From the NCBI GenBank assembly GCA_002633005.1, contig NMRA01000764.1:8048-39625 (forward strand): a DNA stretch of 31,578 bases. The letters run 5' to 3'. Below are positions 1 through 9,292 of this stretch, piece after piece; position 1 is the stretch's first letter; every line of letters begins with the position of its first letter. The notes under the pieces were generated by a model that was given only the letters and a program-made list of their open reading frames with translations, searched no databases and had not been told where the DNA came from. A program made the position numbers and the translations under genes. This DNA comes from Phoronis australis. Lineage: Eukaryota > Phoronida > Phoronidae.

Positions 1-1071
1 AAGGGCAATAAATTATCTACGTAAGTTATTGTGTACTCGAGCATAGAATAATAGACACTTATCTTGAGTTCGCCCAAAAGTAGAGTAGAAAATGCCAAAC
101 CTAATTTGGAGATCCATTTCGAGTAAAAAGATTGGAGACCGGGCCCTGATTTCAGGGCACACTCACTCAAAAACAACGATACAGAAAAATGGTAATTGTG
201 TAACTGGGATAACTTGTCACTCTACTGGATCTCAGTTATGGTCATCTGTGTTGTGGCCTTCTTAGAAGTTATCTGCATTTAATATTGAAGTGTTGTATTT
301 TATTTGAGCGACTTTGTCATTTGTTAATCAGCTGGACTTTGTCTGTCATTGAAAGGATACCGAGCCCGGTTTTGGCCTAATAACACATACTCAAAAGTGT
401 TCCACTTCTCTTACACAAAATAATGGTCTGTAACCTCCGCCAACCCTCAAAAGTTTGGAGGAGATTTTGAAAACTTCTTCAGTACAATCTTGCTAAACGG
501 GCAAGCGTGACCTACGCTGTAGTGCAACTGTTGAAAGGCACAAGGGATAGGAAGTATAAGTGTTTATTTGATCCCAGCTTTTAACTTGGAAGATTGACAC
601 TAAAGATGGATTAGCAGAAAACAGAACGAGGATTGGTTGAAATCATCAAAACAAGGTTTGAATTACGGGACTATGCAGGACCACCAGACGACGTCACGAC
701 CGGTTACAATTTTTGCACCAATAAGTACTAACACGACTGACAACAGAGTTGAAAGGTATATTGCCGTTCAGTTGTAAACTTTCCTGAAAAAATGTTTTGT
801 ACTTCAGTTACAAGTTTGTCGGGCATTGTAACTGCTTTCCTAACTAAACTTCATAATGTGAAATATCATAGCCGTAGGTCATGCGTATGCTAAATTCGTT
901 TTCGAGGGCAGATTTAATTTGTCCTTTATTCATTTAATTAAAGAGACTTTGCTACTGAGTTATGAAACCACTGGAATTTGATTGACTTGTTTGTGATGAT
1001 GGGTATATTGGACCTTATTGCCACGTGTGCGAATTTAACCAAATCTACATGGCTTAAAGTAGAAACTCAAC
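1..1071 (+). repeat. Long direct repeat, copy 1 (cut by window start)
   Basis: Position 1 matches 3534 and the similarity continues to about 1071/4382, both ending in AGAAACTCA. The copies differ by scattered substitutions and by about 214 bp (504..717) present only here. The missing block is flanked by GCA on both sides, as expected for a microhomology deletion. No protein-coding content is recognised. Confidence 0.9.
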
Positions 1072-1146
1072 AGTGGCGGATCTAGGATATCACAAGGGGG
1101 GGGGCCCAACATCTTGTCCANCCCCCCTCCCGTAGATCCGCCACTG
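1072..1146. mobile_element. Tiny inverted-repeat element with CAGTGGCGGATCTA ends
   Basis: It starts CAGTGGCGGATCTAGGA and ends with TAGATCCGCCACTG, a 14-nt terminal inverted repeat around a G run and a C run with an N at 1121. It inserts exactly where copy 1 of the long direct repeat stops matching copy 2. No convincing target-site duplication is visible. Shape suggests a deletion derivative of a DNA transposon. Confidence 0.55.
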
Positions 1147-1616
1147 AAGAAAAAAAACAGTTCACTATGCTAAAAATATTTGATCTAGAGAGTATATGTA
1201 TCAAGCGTACAATATAAGAATTTTTACCAAAAAATGTCAATTTCAAAAATAGCAGAGCGTTAATTGGTAATGTTAAATATCAGTTTGTGGAAACCGTTCC
1301 TGGCTGTCCCACCAATTATTTAATGAAGTGAAACGAGGCAGTCACCGTGTAGTTCGGTTTTTCCCGTTTTGTAAAGCGAAGAATCATTTACAGCCGTTCA
1401 ACATCCCAAAAAGCCTGTTCAATTTTTTCACGAATCAATGACTCCGTAAAATGTGACGTATTTGGTAAATGCCGGCGGAGTATGAAAATACGCAGCAGGT
1501 ATATGCATGTGCAGTGAAATAATTCTTCTGGAAAATGAAAATAAAATCACTCTGGAAATACCAATGATTCCTAAATATACCGTGACTTACGAGTGCNGGG
1601 GCTCCAAGAAGCCCCC

Positions 1617-1806
1617 ACATTTGGCGAAGTGGGAAAAAAGCTCCTTCTCAGAGAAATCATAGTCTGCGAAAACGAGACAAAAGTCCACTAAAAAGGGGCG
1701 GATGCACAGCTCTGAACGAGCTACCCTGTATTTTAGAGCCTGTTGTTTTTTTAGTACAAGATCCACATTGTCAGCCATTCGAGCCCCCCTATATTTTAGG
1801 CTGGTG
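1617..1806 (+). repeat. Dispersed repeat, copy 1
   Basis: Begins CATTTGGCGAAGTGGG and matches 19346..19557 over its length with substitutions and small indels, including CTCAGAGAAA, GTCCACTAAAA, TACCCTGT and a T run. No coding content is seen. The two copies are 17.7 kb apart, in the same orientation. Confidence 0.7.
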
Positions 1807-3277
1807 CCCGCATGTTATTGAAATTATACAATCCAAAAATAAAAGAATCCTAGAACTTCAAAATATGATCGTCGAATATTTGAATTCGCAAAATGTGATG
1901 GCTAAATGAACATGTAAATGAAGTGATGCTCCAGTTCACCAGTTCAATTCCAGGAATTTCCAAACGTAAAGTGGAGCGATTTATTGTAATGCACCCATGG
2001 AATGTTACGAATTATTGGATCGCAAGATGATACAACTAAATGATTTCGTAAATAATATTAATAAATGAATCTAAAATGCAACTAATTAACGATCCGTAAA
2101 ACGCCATAAAATAACCGGTCGAAAAACTGCGTCGACATTAATGAATCCGTGAAAAAAATCACCAAGGAGTTAACTATAAAATCATAACGTTCTGTGGGTA
2201 AATGAATATGTGAAATGCAAGGAACCTAAATCCAAATAATGCAGTGAATCAATGAATATATAAGCAACTGCATATAATGAATCCATGAAATGCGAAGAAA
2301 TATTGAAAATTGACGATTTTACGAACAAATGATTTCGTAATATCTACAGCGATCAAACTAGGGTTCAATACTCGTCTTGCGGCCAGAAAATCTAGCTGTA
2401 CGAATTGTACTCAATCAAAAGAAATGACGTTGAAAGTCGGAAAACTTGCAACAAAAACGACAGTCTGTCCGCCAATTGTTTGAGGGACCACTACCCCAAA
2501 GGCAAATTTCTGTTCAAGAATCAAGAATGACCAACGACCTGTATCTAAATTTGTGTTGCCCTACAGTATGTGGTTTAGTTTTCGAAAGTACCCATTCATA
2601 TGCAATTCCCACGAAGATATCTCCGTTTTCTTCACTGCTGGATCACATGTGGCACGATTTTACATTGAGAACACTCTTTCGCTACGCAGTAGGCCTATCT
2701 CTAAAAGGCGGGTTTATTGGTGTGGATTATGTAACTACATGTACGTGGTTACCTGGTTGTTGCATTTCGATGGCTTGGTTGAATTTGAAAATTTCTTCTT
2801 CAGCAGTTGTGACTTGAAAATTATTTCGGATGTACTTTGAACAAATACTGTTACAACGGTCTCTACTGAAGTGCTCGTAGTTTATTGGAAAGTACAATAA
2901 CTCCTTCCGAGAAGTAATAGAAAATGACCAATTGACTTTATTTTCCCTTTGATTGGGAAGCCATGCTGTGTCAGAATGCGGCCATTCCCTTGAGGGCGCA
3001 CCGTGATAAGTTTGTCTTACCAGATACATGAAGGACGACACAGGTGCATAACTTCCGTTATTAATTACATTTTGGTCTGGCTGATACTTGCTGTTACAGA
3101 AAACATCCTGACAGTTACCGGTTTCGGNAGTTACCGGTTTCGGCTACATGTGTGTACTCAATGGAGCCCTCAAAACTTGACCAATCACTTGTTTGACTTT
3201 GAAAAGCGAAGTGAAAAATCTATTCAGTGAATCAGGAATACATGTGCGTCTTTATGCATGTACAATGTTTCACACCT
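1807..3277. other. No recognised gene; degenerate AATGAATCCGTGAAATGC-like words
   Basis: Between about 1900 and 2330, variants of AATGAATCCGTGAAATGC recur at irregular spacing, suggesting an old decayed tandem array. From 2400 to 3240 there are open frames of up to 123 codons on both strands, but none shows a recognised domain or splice context. A 15-bp word, AGTTACCGGTTTCGG, is doubled around the N at 3128. Confidence 0.4.
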
Positions 3278-3678
3278 GGGCCCGGTCTCTAATCTTTGTA
3301 CTCGAAACGAACTCGAAACTATTTTTGGCAATTTTTTGCTCCTTTTGTGCGAACTTAAGATAAATGGTTATCAGACTGTGCTCGAATACAATATAGTTTA
3401 TGCATAGGAGTTTCTAGTTCAAGTTTGCTCTTGAAGACTCCTATATTCGTGCTACAAACTCGAGTAAAAACTCGAAGTTTCGAGTTCAAACTCGAACTTA
3501 TTGCTTTAATATTGGGTTTACAAACTGTGAACTAAGGGCAATAAATTATCTACGTAAGTTATTGTGTACTCGAGCATAGAATAATAGACACTTATCTTGA
3601 GTTCGCCCAAAAGTAGAGTAGAAAATGCCAAACCTAATTTGGAGATCCATTTCGAGTAAAAAGATTGGAGACCGGGCC
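3278..3678. repeat. Inverted repeat (foldback) at the duplication junction
   Basis: Left arm 3278..~3420 begins GGGCCCGGTCTCTAATCTTT. Right arm ~3534..3678 carries its diverged reverse complement, ending AGATTGGAGACCGGGCCC. The middle (3421..3533) is dense in ACTCGA words. The arms are clearly alignable with substitutions and small gaps. This resembles terminal inverted repeats of a foldback-type element. Confidence 0.7.
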
Positions 3679-4382
3679 CTGATTTCAGGGCACACTCACT
3701 CAAAAACAGCGATGCAGAAAAATGGTAATTGTGTAACTGGGATATCTTGTCACTCTACAGGATCTCAGTTATGGTCATCTGTGTTGTGGCCTTCTTAGAA
3801 GTTATTTGCATTTAATATTGAAGTGTTGTATTTTATTTGAGCGACTTTGTCATTTGTTAATCAGCTGGACTTTTTCTGTCATTGAAAGGATACCGAGCCC
3901 GGTTTTGGCCTAATAACACATACTCAAAATGTTCCACTTCTCTGACACAAAATAACGGTCTGTAACCTTCGCCAACCCTCAAAAGTTTGGAGGAGATTTT
4001 GAAAACTTCTTACAATCTTGCTAAACGGGCACCAATAAGTACTAACACGACTGACAACAGAGTTGAAAGGTGTATTGCCGTTCAGCTGTAAAGTTTCCTG
4101 AAAAAATGTTTTGTACTTCAGTTACAAGTTTGTCGGGCATTGTTTTACTTTCCTAACTAAACTTCATAATGTGAAATATCATAGCCGTAGGTCATGCGTA
4201 TGCTAAATTCGTTTTCGAGGGTAGATTTAATTTGTCCTTTATTCATTTAATTAAAGAGACTTTTCTACTGAGTTATGAAACCACTGGAATTTGATTGACT
4301 TGTTTGTGATGATGGGTATATTGGACCTTATTGCCACGTGTGCGAATTTAACCAAATCTACATGGCTTAGTGTAGAAACTCA
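3534..4382 (+). repeat. Long direct repeat, copy 2
   Basis: This is the second copy of the sequence at 1..1071, shorter by the ~214-bp block and a few small indels. Upstream of it lies a diverged inverted copy of its first ~145 bp. It could be a duplicated transposon end, a segmental duplication, or two haplotypes placed in series by the assembler. Confidence 0.9.
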
Positions 4383-6520
4383 CGTACGTAGAATTTGACT
4401 TCGGTTTTTTCTTGTCTGACGACATTCATTGCTTCACATGAGTACAATTTACCAAAAAAAGAAAAGCACAGTCATAATAAAACAACCGATTACAAGATGA
4501 AAATATTCCGTGATCTCACTGAAAAATAAAACACTGCTAACTTCTAAAATATGATTTCGGCGTTTGCGAACGGTGTTTAAATCATAGTAATCGAAAGTTT
4601 TACAAGTAAATCTGAACAGTTATTTCTGAGATATAAACATTCAAAGTTGGGGGTTTATATAGTACGTGTTCTCTGGGGATAGTCTCGACCTGAGCAAGCC
4701 CATTGTCCGAGTGAACCAAAGATGTCGCCGAACCACCAACACAAAATGACACCAGAGTCGGAAAGGCGGAGGGCCAGTNGTGGCGGATTTAAAGGGGGGG
4801 CCAAGGGGGCCATGGCCCCCCCTAAAATTCTCCAAGATTCCATTGGGCAGTTCGGGAGTGCCATGAATATCTGACAGGCAAAATCCAGGCAGTGGCTAGT
4901 CTGCCCCGGCGGCCTGGCCCCCCTAACTCAGTCATCCTGCCGATCCGCTCACGAGGACTGTCTCTTCCATGAGGCTGCGCACCGTGAGATGTCTTGCAAA
5001 AGAACGATACAGGCTGGCGTGTAACTTTTGTTAATGATAACCTTTTGACAGTCGAAGTCCCATTTCGATACTTTATTTTTGATGACCAATGTGCTGAGCC
5101 GTCACTAGGCGTCCTCAGCTTTAGATCGTCCCGGCAATTAATAGGGCCTACTCTGTATACAATGCTATTTATATACTGTATTGTGCACGATGAGAAGCTG
5201 AGGACGTCTGTGCTGCTGATTTTTTTAGAAGTTTTTTTTTGTGCTTTGACCGCGGATTTGTTGCGAACTCGGTGGTCGGAGCACTGGTTTACTACCCGTT
5301 TCATAAATTTATAGACTTTTGTGTTTGCTATGGACGGCTGAAGTGACGCACCCGTGGAATTTCTAGTCCGGAGTATCATACCTTGCAGTATATTACACAG
5401 TGTATTGGGGACGATCAGAAGCTGTGAGGAAGCCTGTGGTTGTACCAGACTATGGCCAAGGAAAGTTTAGTGTTCCAGCCAGCAGACAGCTCAACTTGCG
5501 GAAGTAAACATTGGTCACATGATTAGAGAGTAGAGTAATTTTCCTGACCTCAATTGCGCGCCATGCAAGTTAGAAAAGTCTAATTCCGTAGAAATATGCA
5601 AGTTTAATCATGGGAACTTTCTATAATGATTTGCCACACGCAAAACTTTGAAGATTTGTTTGTTTGCGACAACTGTCAACCGTCAGTGTTTACTTCCGCA
5701 ATGGCCTTTTATGGCCTGTTTCGAGACCAGGGGTTGGTTTTGCCGCTGCAGTGCTCTCAACGCTGACTCTACAGTGCCAACTGTGATGTACGCAAGTATT
5801 AGATATGGTTACATATTTCAGAAATCTTAGAGATATAATCAGAGTGGCTTGAAATTCAACCTTATCACCGTTCATTTCCATCATCAAATATGCCCTTGCT
5901 AGGCGGCGGCGTCTACACAGTCTCACATGTGATGTATATTGCCTAGCCTCCCTGCGGCCTAGGGCTAGGTCTAGACAGTGCCACAGTCTCTACTTAGAAG
6001 TAGAGACAGTGTCCATCCCATAGGACCTCCATTCACCGAAAGCTTTACCAGATATGCCAGTTCAGAACGTCTGATAAAATCTGGTTCTTTTTTAACTCAG
6101 CTGCTCAGCACAGTGTTTTGTCTAGTATGACAACATGCATGCCAATCATCTACCATGCTTCAAAGACTTAATGATACCAAGCAAAAATAATTTTGTCATC
6201 GGGTATCACTGCCTGGGAATGAATTTCAGTTACAGCGTCCGACGTTATGAAAATGCCCATCTCACAATAATAGTGACGTGTTGGGTCAAATCTCGAATTT
6301 GAGGTCACCCAAAATTATTAGTACCACAGACGTCCCATAGGTGTTGCTTGAAATGTGTGCGATTGCGATGCTAACACTTCAGTGCAGCGGCGGTGGTCGT
6401 ACTAGGTCTAGTAGGACCCCCCAAAAATGGCAAAAAATGGGACTTACTTACAGTGACTAGAGACTGCATGGGGATGTTTTGTGATTTTACCTATTTATCA
6501 ACTTGTTATGATATTAGAAG
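4383..6520. other. Intergenic stretch without recognised gene
   Basis: Frames of up to 185 codons exist on the - strand (5379..4822) but they run through the poly-G/C element and match nothing I know. A perfect 22-nt palindrome with 10-bp arms (GTCTCTACTT) sits at 5986..6007. A 13-nt inverted pair, GCGGAAGTAAACA / TGTTTACTTCCGC, lies near 5500 and 5688. Confidence 0.4.
4777..4835. mobile_element. Fragment related to the GTGGCGGAT/poly-G element
   Basis: GTGGCGGATTTAAAGG is followed by G runs and then C runs (AAGGGGGCCATGGCCCCCC), resembling the ends seen at 1072..1146 but without a clean second terminus. An N lies at 4779, next to the motif. Confidence 0.4.
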
Positions 6521-6521
6521 G

Positions 6522-6598
6522 TAAGCATGTATATCATTGTATTGTATTCAACACATGTTGGGATTAAGCATGTATATCATTTTATTGTATTCAACACA
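6522..6598 (+). repeat. Outlying partial copies of the 57-bp minisatellite
   Basis: Two partial units with the TAAGCATGTATATCATTTTA core of the main array at 7684, each lacking the ~14 bp CCTCTGCTATCAGT block. The segment ends at an N (6599), and the main array begins right after another N (7683). Confidence 0.8.
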
Positions 6599-6740
6599 NA
6601 ACCAATGACTGCCAAGATTACATCGACCAATGCTAAAGCACGTGCCACTAGGTGATACCTGCGTGCTGGCTGGGCGCGAAAAGGCCACGCTTCTTTTCCC
6701 CACTACACCCGGAAGAGCTGGGTTCTGTGCGCGCGCAGGG

Positions 6741-6798
6741 AGGTCAAGTAGGTGACCTTTACTCTTGTCAGTGTAGGTGACCTCTATCTACGTGACCT
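6741..6798. promoter_or_regulatory. Cluster of nuclear-receptor half-sites
   Basis: One AGGTCA (6741..6746) and three TGACCT (6753..6758, 6778..6783, 6793..6798) lie within 58 bp. Two of the reversed copies read AAAGGTCA on the - strand. These are standard half-sites of nuclear hormone receptors. The cluster is about 1.9 kb upstream of the ASB-like start codon. Binding is not shown, and half-sites are short enough to occur by chance singly, less so four together. Confidence 0.35.
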
Positions 6799-6829
6799 TT
6801 GTTTACTTCTGCTAGTTCAGCTGTTCGTT

Positions 6830-7100
6830 TCATGTTCATCGATTAGATCGTTTTACAACTCGGGTGCATTGCTAGATTTATTTTTGTTAACATATACACA
6901 CGACGCAAGACTTTATTTTCTGCACTAATATCTGGCTACCCTTTCAGAATAATATATACCCACATAATTTAAAAATTGAGGGTTGTGCAGGGCCAATCGA
7001 CGACCGGTTACCGATTTTTACCATTTAATTACCGAATTCAACAGTGAACGCAGGTGAGAACATCTCATCTCAAGCACAGCAGAATAAAGAGCGTTACACA
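6830..7100 (+). promoter_or_regulatory. Possible promoter and non-coding first exon of the ASB-like gene
   Basis: A strong consensus donor, ACA|GTAAGT, lies at 7100/7101 and would pair in order with the acceptor ending at 8676. The 700 bp upstream holds CpG-bearing sequence (GCGCGCGC near 6730, CCGGAAG near 6711) unlike the surrounding AT-rich DNA. No open reading frame of note lies here. The exon start is unknown, and the whole call is inference from one splice-like site plus position. Confidence 0.25.
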
Positions 7101-7170
7101 GTAAGTTTTTTTGCTTTTACCAACGATATCAGAGCCAGAACAGTCATTGCGGCCATTTTTCAAATGAGAA

Positions 7171-7206
7171 TTTCAGTGGCAGATTTAGAGCCCCCCCCCC
7201 TCTTAA
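7171..7206. mobile_element. Short fragment of the same element family
   Basis: CAGTGGCAGATTTAGA followed by a run of twelve or so C matches the end of the element at 1072..1146 with one or two changes. It is only a terminus; the other end is not seen. Confidence 0.35.
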
Positions 7207-7683
7207 AATTTTATGTCTGAGATATCAAAGCGGGCGTCATAATTTTGGAAATAAGCACATATTTGTGTTTCTCAGGAAGGTGAAGAATTTCAGATCACGC
7301 ATCTTTGAATGTTTGTCCAGTTTATCAATTTTTTTAGCGTCCAAGTTGCAGCCCACAGCACAGCAGTAATTATTTGCTGGCATTGGAAGGACAAATTAAG
7401 TAATGCATCTGAGAAAACCTTTTAAAGAATCATACAAGAAAAATAACATGTGGAAGTTCTTGCTGAAACTGAAGTAACCTGGGATGGCCCTATGTGTTGC
7501 AATCAAGCTGAATTGCTTAGCATTTTTTGTCTTACCACATACTCAACAGCTTAATTGCCCTGTCCAAGTTCTTCCAAGATAAATAAACACTCTTGACATT
7601 CCAGTTTCAAACATTCATTGAGAACTGTATATTTATTAATTTATAACACATCTGTGCATACAAATATAGATCTATATATATAN

Positions 7684-8292
7684 TTCAACACCTCTGCTAT
7701 CAGTCATGTTGGGATTAAGCATGTATATCATTTTATTGTATTCAACACCTCTGCTATCAGTCATGTTGGGATTAAGCATGTATATCATTTTATTGTATTC
7801 AACACCTCTGCTATCAGTCATGTTGGGATTAAGCATGTATATCATTTTATTGTATTCAACACCTCTGCTATCAGTCATGTTGGGATTAAGCATGTATATC
7901 ATTTTATTGTATTCAACACCTCTGCTATCAGTCATGTTGGGATTAAGCATGTATATCATTTTATTGTATTCAACACCTCTGCTATCAGTCATGTTGGGAT
8001 TAAGCATGTATATCATTTTATTGTATTCAACACCTCTGCTATCAGTCATGTTGGGATTAAGCATGTATATCATTTTATTGTATTCAACACCTCTGCTATC
8101 AGTCATGTTGGGATTAAGCATGTATATCATTTTATTGTATTCAACACCTCTGCTATCAGTCATGTTGGGATTAAGCATGTATATCATTTTATTGTATTCA
8201 ACACCTCTGCTATCAGTCATGTTGGGATTAAGCATGTATATCATTTTATTGTATTCAACACCTCTGCTATCAGTCATGTTGGGATTAAGCAT
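7684..8292 (+). repeat. 57-bp minisatellite, 10.7 copies
   Basis: The unit begins TTCAACACCTCTGCTATCAG. Ten full copies plus 39 bp, with no differences that I could see between copies. Because 57 is a multiple of three, three frames stay open through the whole array on both strands, giving spurious 19-residue repeat proteins. It is about 400 bp upstream of the ASB-like start codon, probably in its first intron or promoter-proximal DNA. Confidence 0.97.
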
Positions 8293-8676
8293 TTTTTTCA
8301 GAAGTGACTCTTAGATACATCACTACAAATGATTGCTTTGCCTATTTTATGCAGTTGACCTGATTTAGTACTTCCTTTGCTCATGAGCTTGGTGTGTCAA
8401 GCTATCGTAATTTATCGGCACAGCCAATCTATATCCACGCTGTTGCCATAGCACAGATGAAGTGATTTGTAGGATTCCTTAGTTCAGGAAGAAATTGATA
8501 CCAATGGTAAACTTGTTTGAATCAAAGCTTGTTTTTTACAGAAATCTGATGATCCACCAGCTTCAATGATGTGATGGTATTGCATGGCTCTGACAACTGT
8601 TTTGCTTTTACTACCAGGTCTTTGACCACCTGTGGGAACCTTCTGTATTTAATTCTAAACTTTTTTACTGTTTCAG
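8293..8676 (+). other. Likely intron end upstream of the ASB-like start
   Basis: AT-rich sequence ending in a polypyrimidine tract and the acceptor TTTCAG at 8671..8676. A short frame from 8571 is a shadow of the coding exon. Nothing else is recognised. Confidence 0.4.
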
Positions 8677-8692
8677 TTTTTATGAACCTAAA
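8677..8692 (+). other. End of a 5' UTR exon segment of the ASB-like gene
   Basis: A pyrimidine-rich tract ending TTTCAG at 8671..8676 forms a good splice acceptor just upstream of the start codon. The 16 nt between it and the ATG would be 5' UTR. No in-frame coding sequence is recognised before it, so the partner exon upstream is probably non-coding. Confidence 0.5.
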
Positions 8693-9292
8693 ATGTCAAA
8701 TGACGAAGATTCGTCATCCTCTGACACTGAGACGGAGACTAAGGAGTCGCAGTTTCTCAGTGCTGTTCTTCGCAATGATTTTCGCCGTGTCACAGAATTC
8801 ATCGATGAAGATGTTGATGTAAATTATACAGAACGAAACCAACATGCCATGTGTATTTCTGCATCCAGGGGAAATGTTGCCATGTGTCGGCTCTTAGCAT
8901 CGAATTACTGTGAGCTCGATCATGCAGACATTTCTGATTCTCCGTGGTTTCGCCAGCCAATCCATTTTGCTGCAGCCCGGGGTCATGCTGACGTTACTGC
9001 ACTGTTTCTGTCGCTGGGTATTAACCCTGATGTACGTGATGCTGATAACAGAACACCTCTTTACTGGGCTGCTACTTATGATCATGTTGATGTTGCCAAG
9101 GTGTTAGTCCAGGGGAAAGCTGACATAAACACTGCGCATAAAGATGGCTTCACAGCTTTACATGCTGCCACGTGTCTTGGTAAAGTCAACATGTGTGAGT
9201 TCTTGTTGAGTGTAGGTGCTAGAGTTGATCAGGTGGATGTTTCAGATGGGTGGTCAGCACTTCACGCAGCTGTCTGTTATGATCGTCCGCAG
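8693..9292 (+). CDS. ASB-like gene, coding exon 1 (200 codons)
   Basis: This exon encodes residues 1..200: an acidic Ser/Thr-rich leader (residues 1..16), five complete ankyrin repeats and the first half of the sixth. Repeats 1 and 2 are degenerate. Repeats 3..6 keep cores such as QPIHFAA, TPLYWAA, TALHAAT and SALHAAV. The exon ends after CGT CCG CAG, directly before GTAAGA, in phase 0. The reading frame stays open another 72 bp into the intron, but that tail is hydrophobic and has no ankyrin pattern. Confidence 0.9.

Noticed and set aside
2446-3041. Overlapping frames of 95..123 codons on both strands
   Set aside because: No family resemblance, no splice context, and frames on opposite strands are equally long, as expected by chance.
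1-4382. Direct repeats as LTRs of a retrotransposon
   Set aside because: No TG..CA ends, primer-binding site, polypurine tract or gag/pol frame was seen between the copies.
4822-5379. 185-codon frame on the - strand
   Set aside because: It reads through the poly-G/C element remnant, shows no domain I recognise, and overlaps an equally anonymous + strand frame.
7618-8314. Three long open frames (202..229 codons) of 19-residue repeats on both strands
   Set aside because: They are all readings of the 57-bp tandem array; the period is divisible by three and the frames have no start context, splice support or domain.
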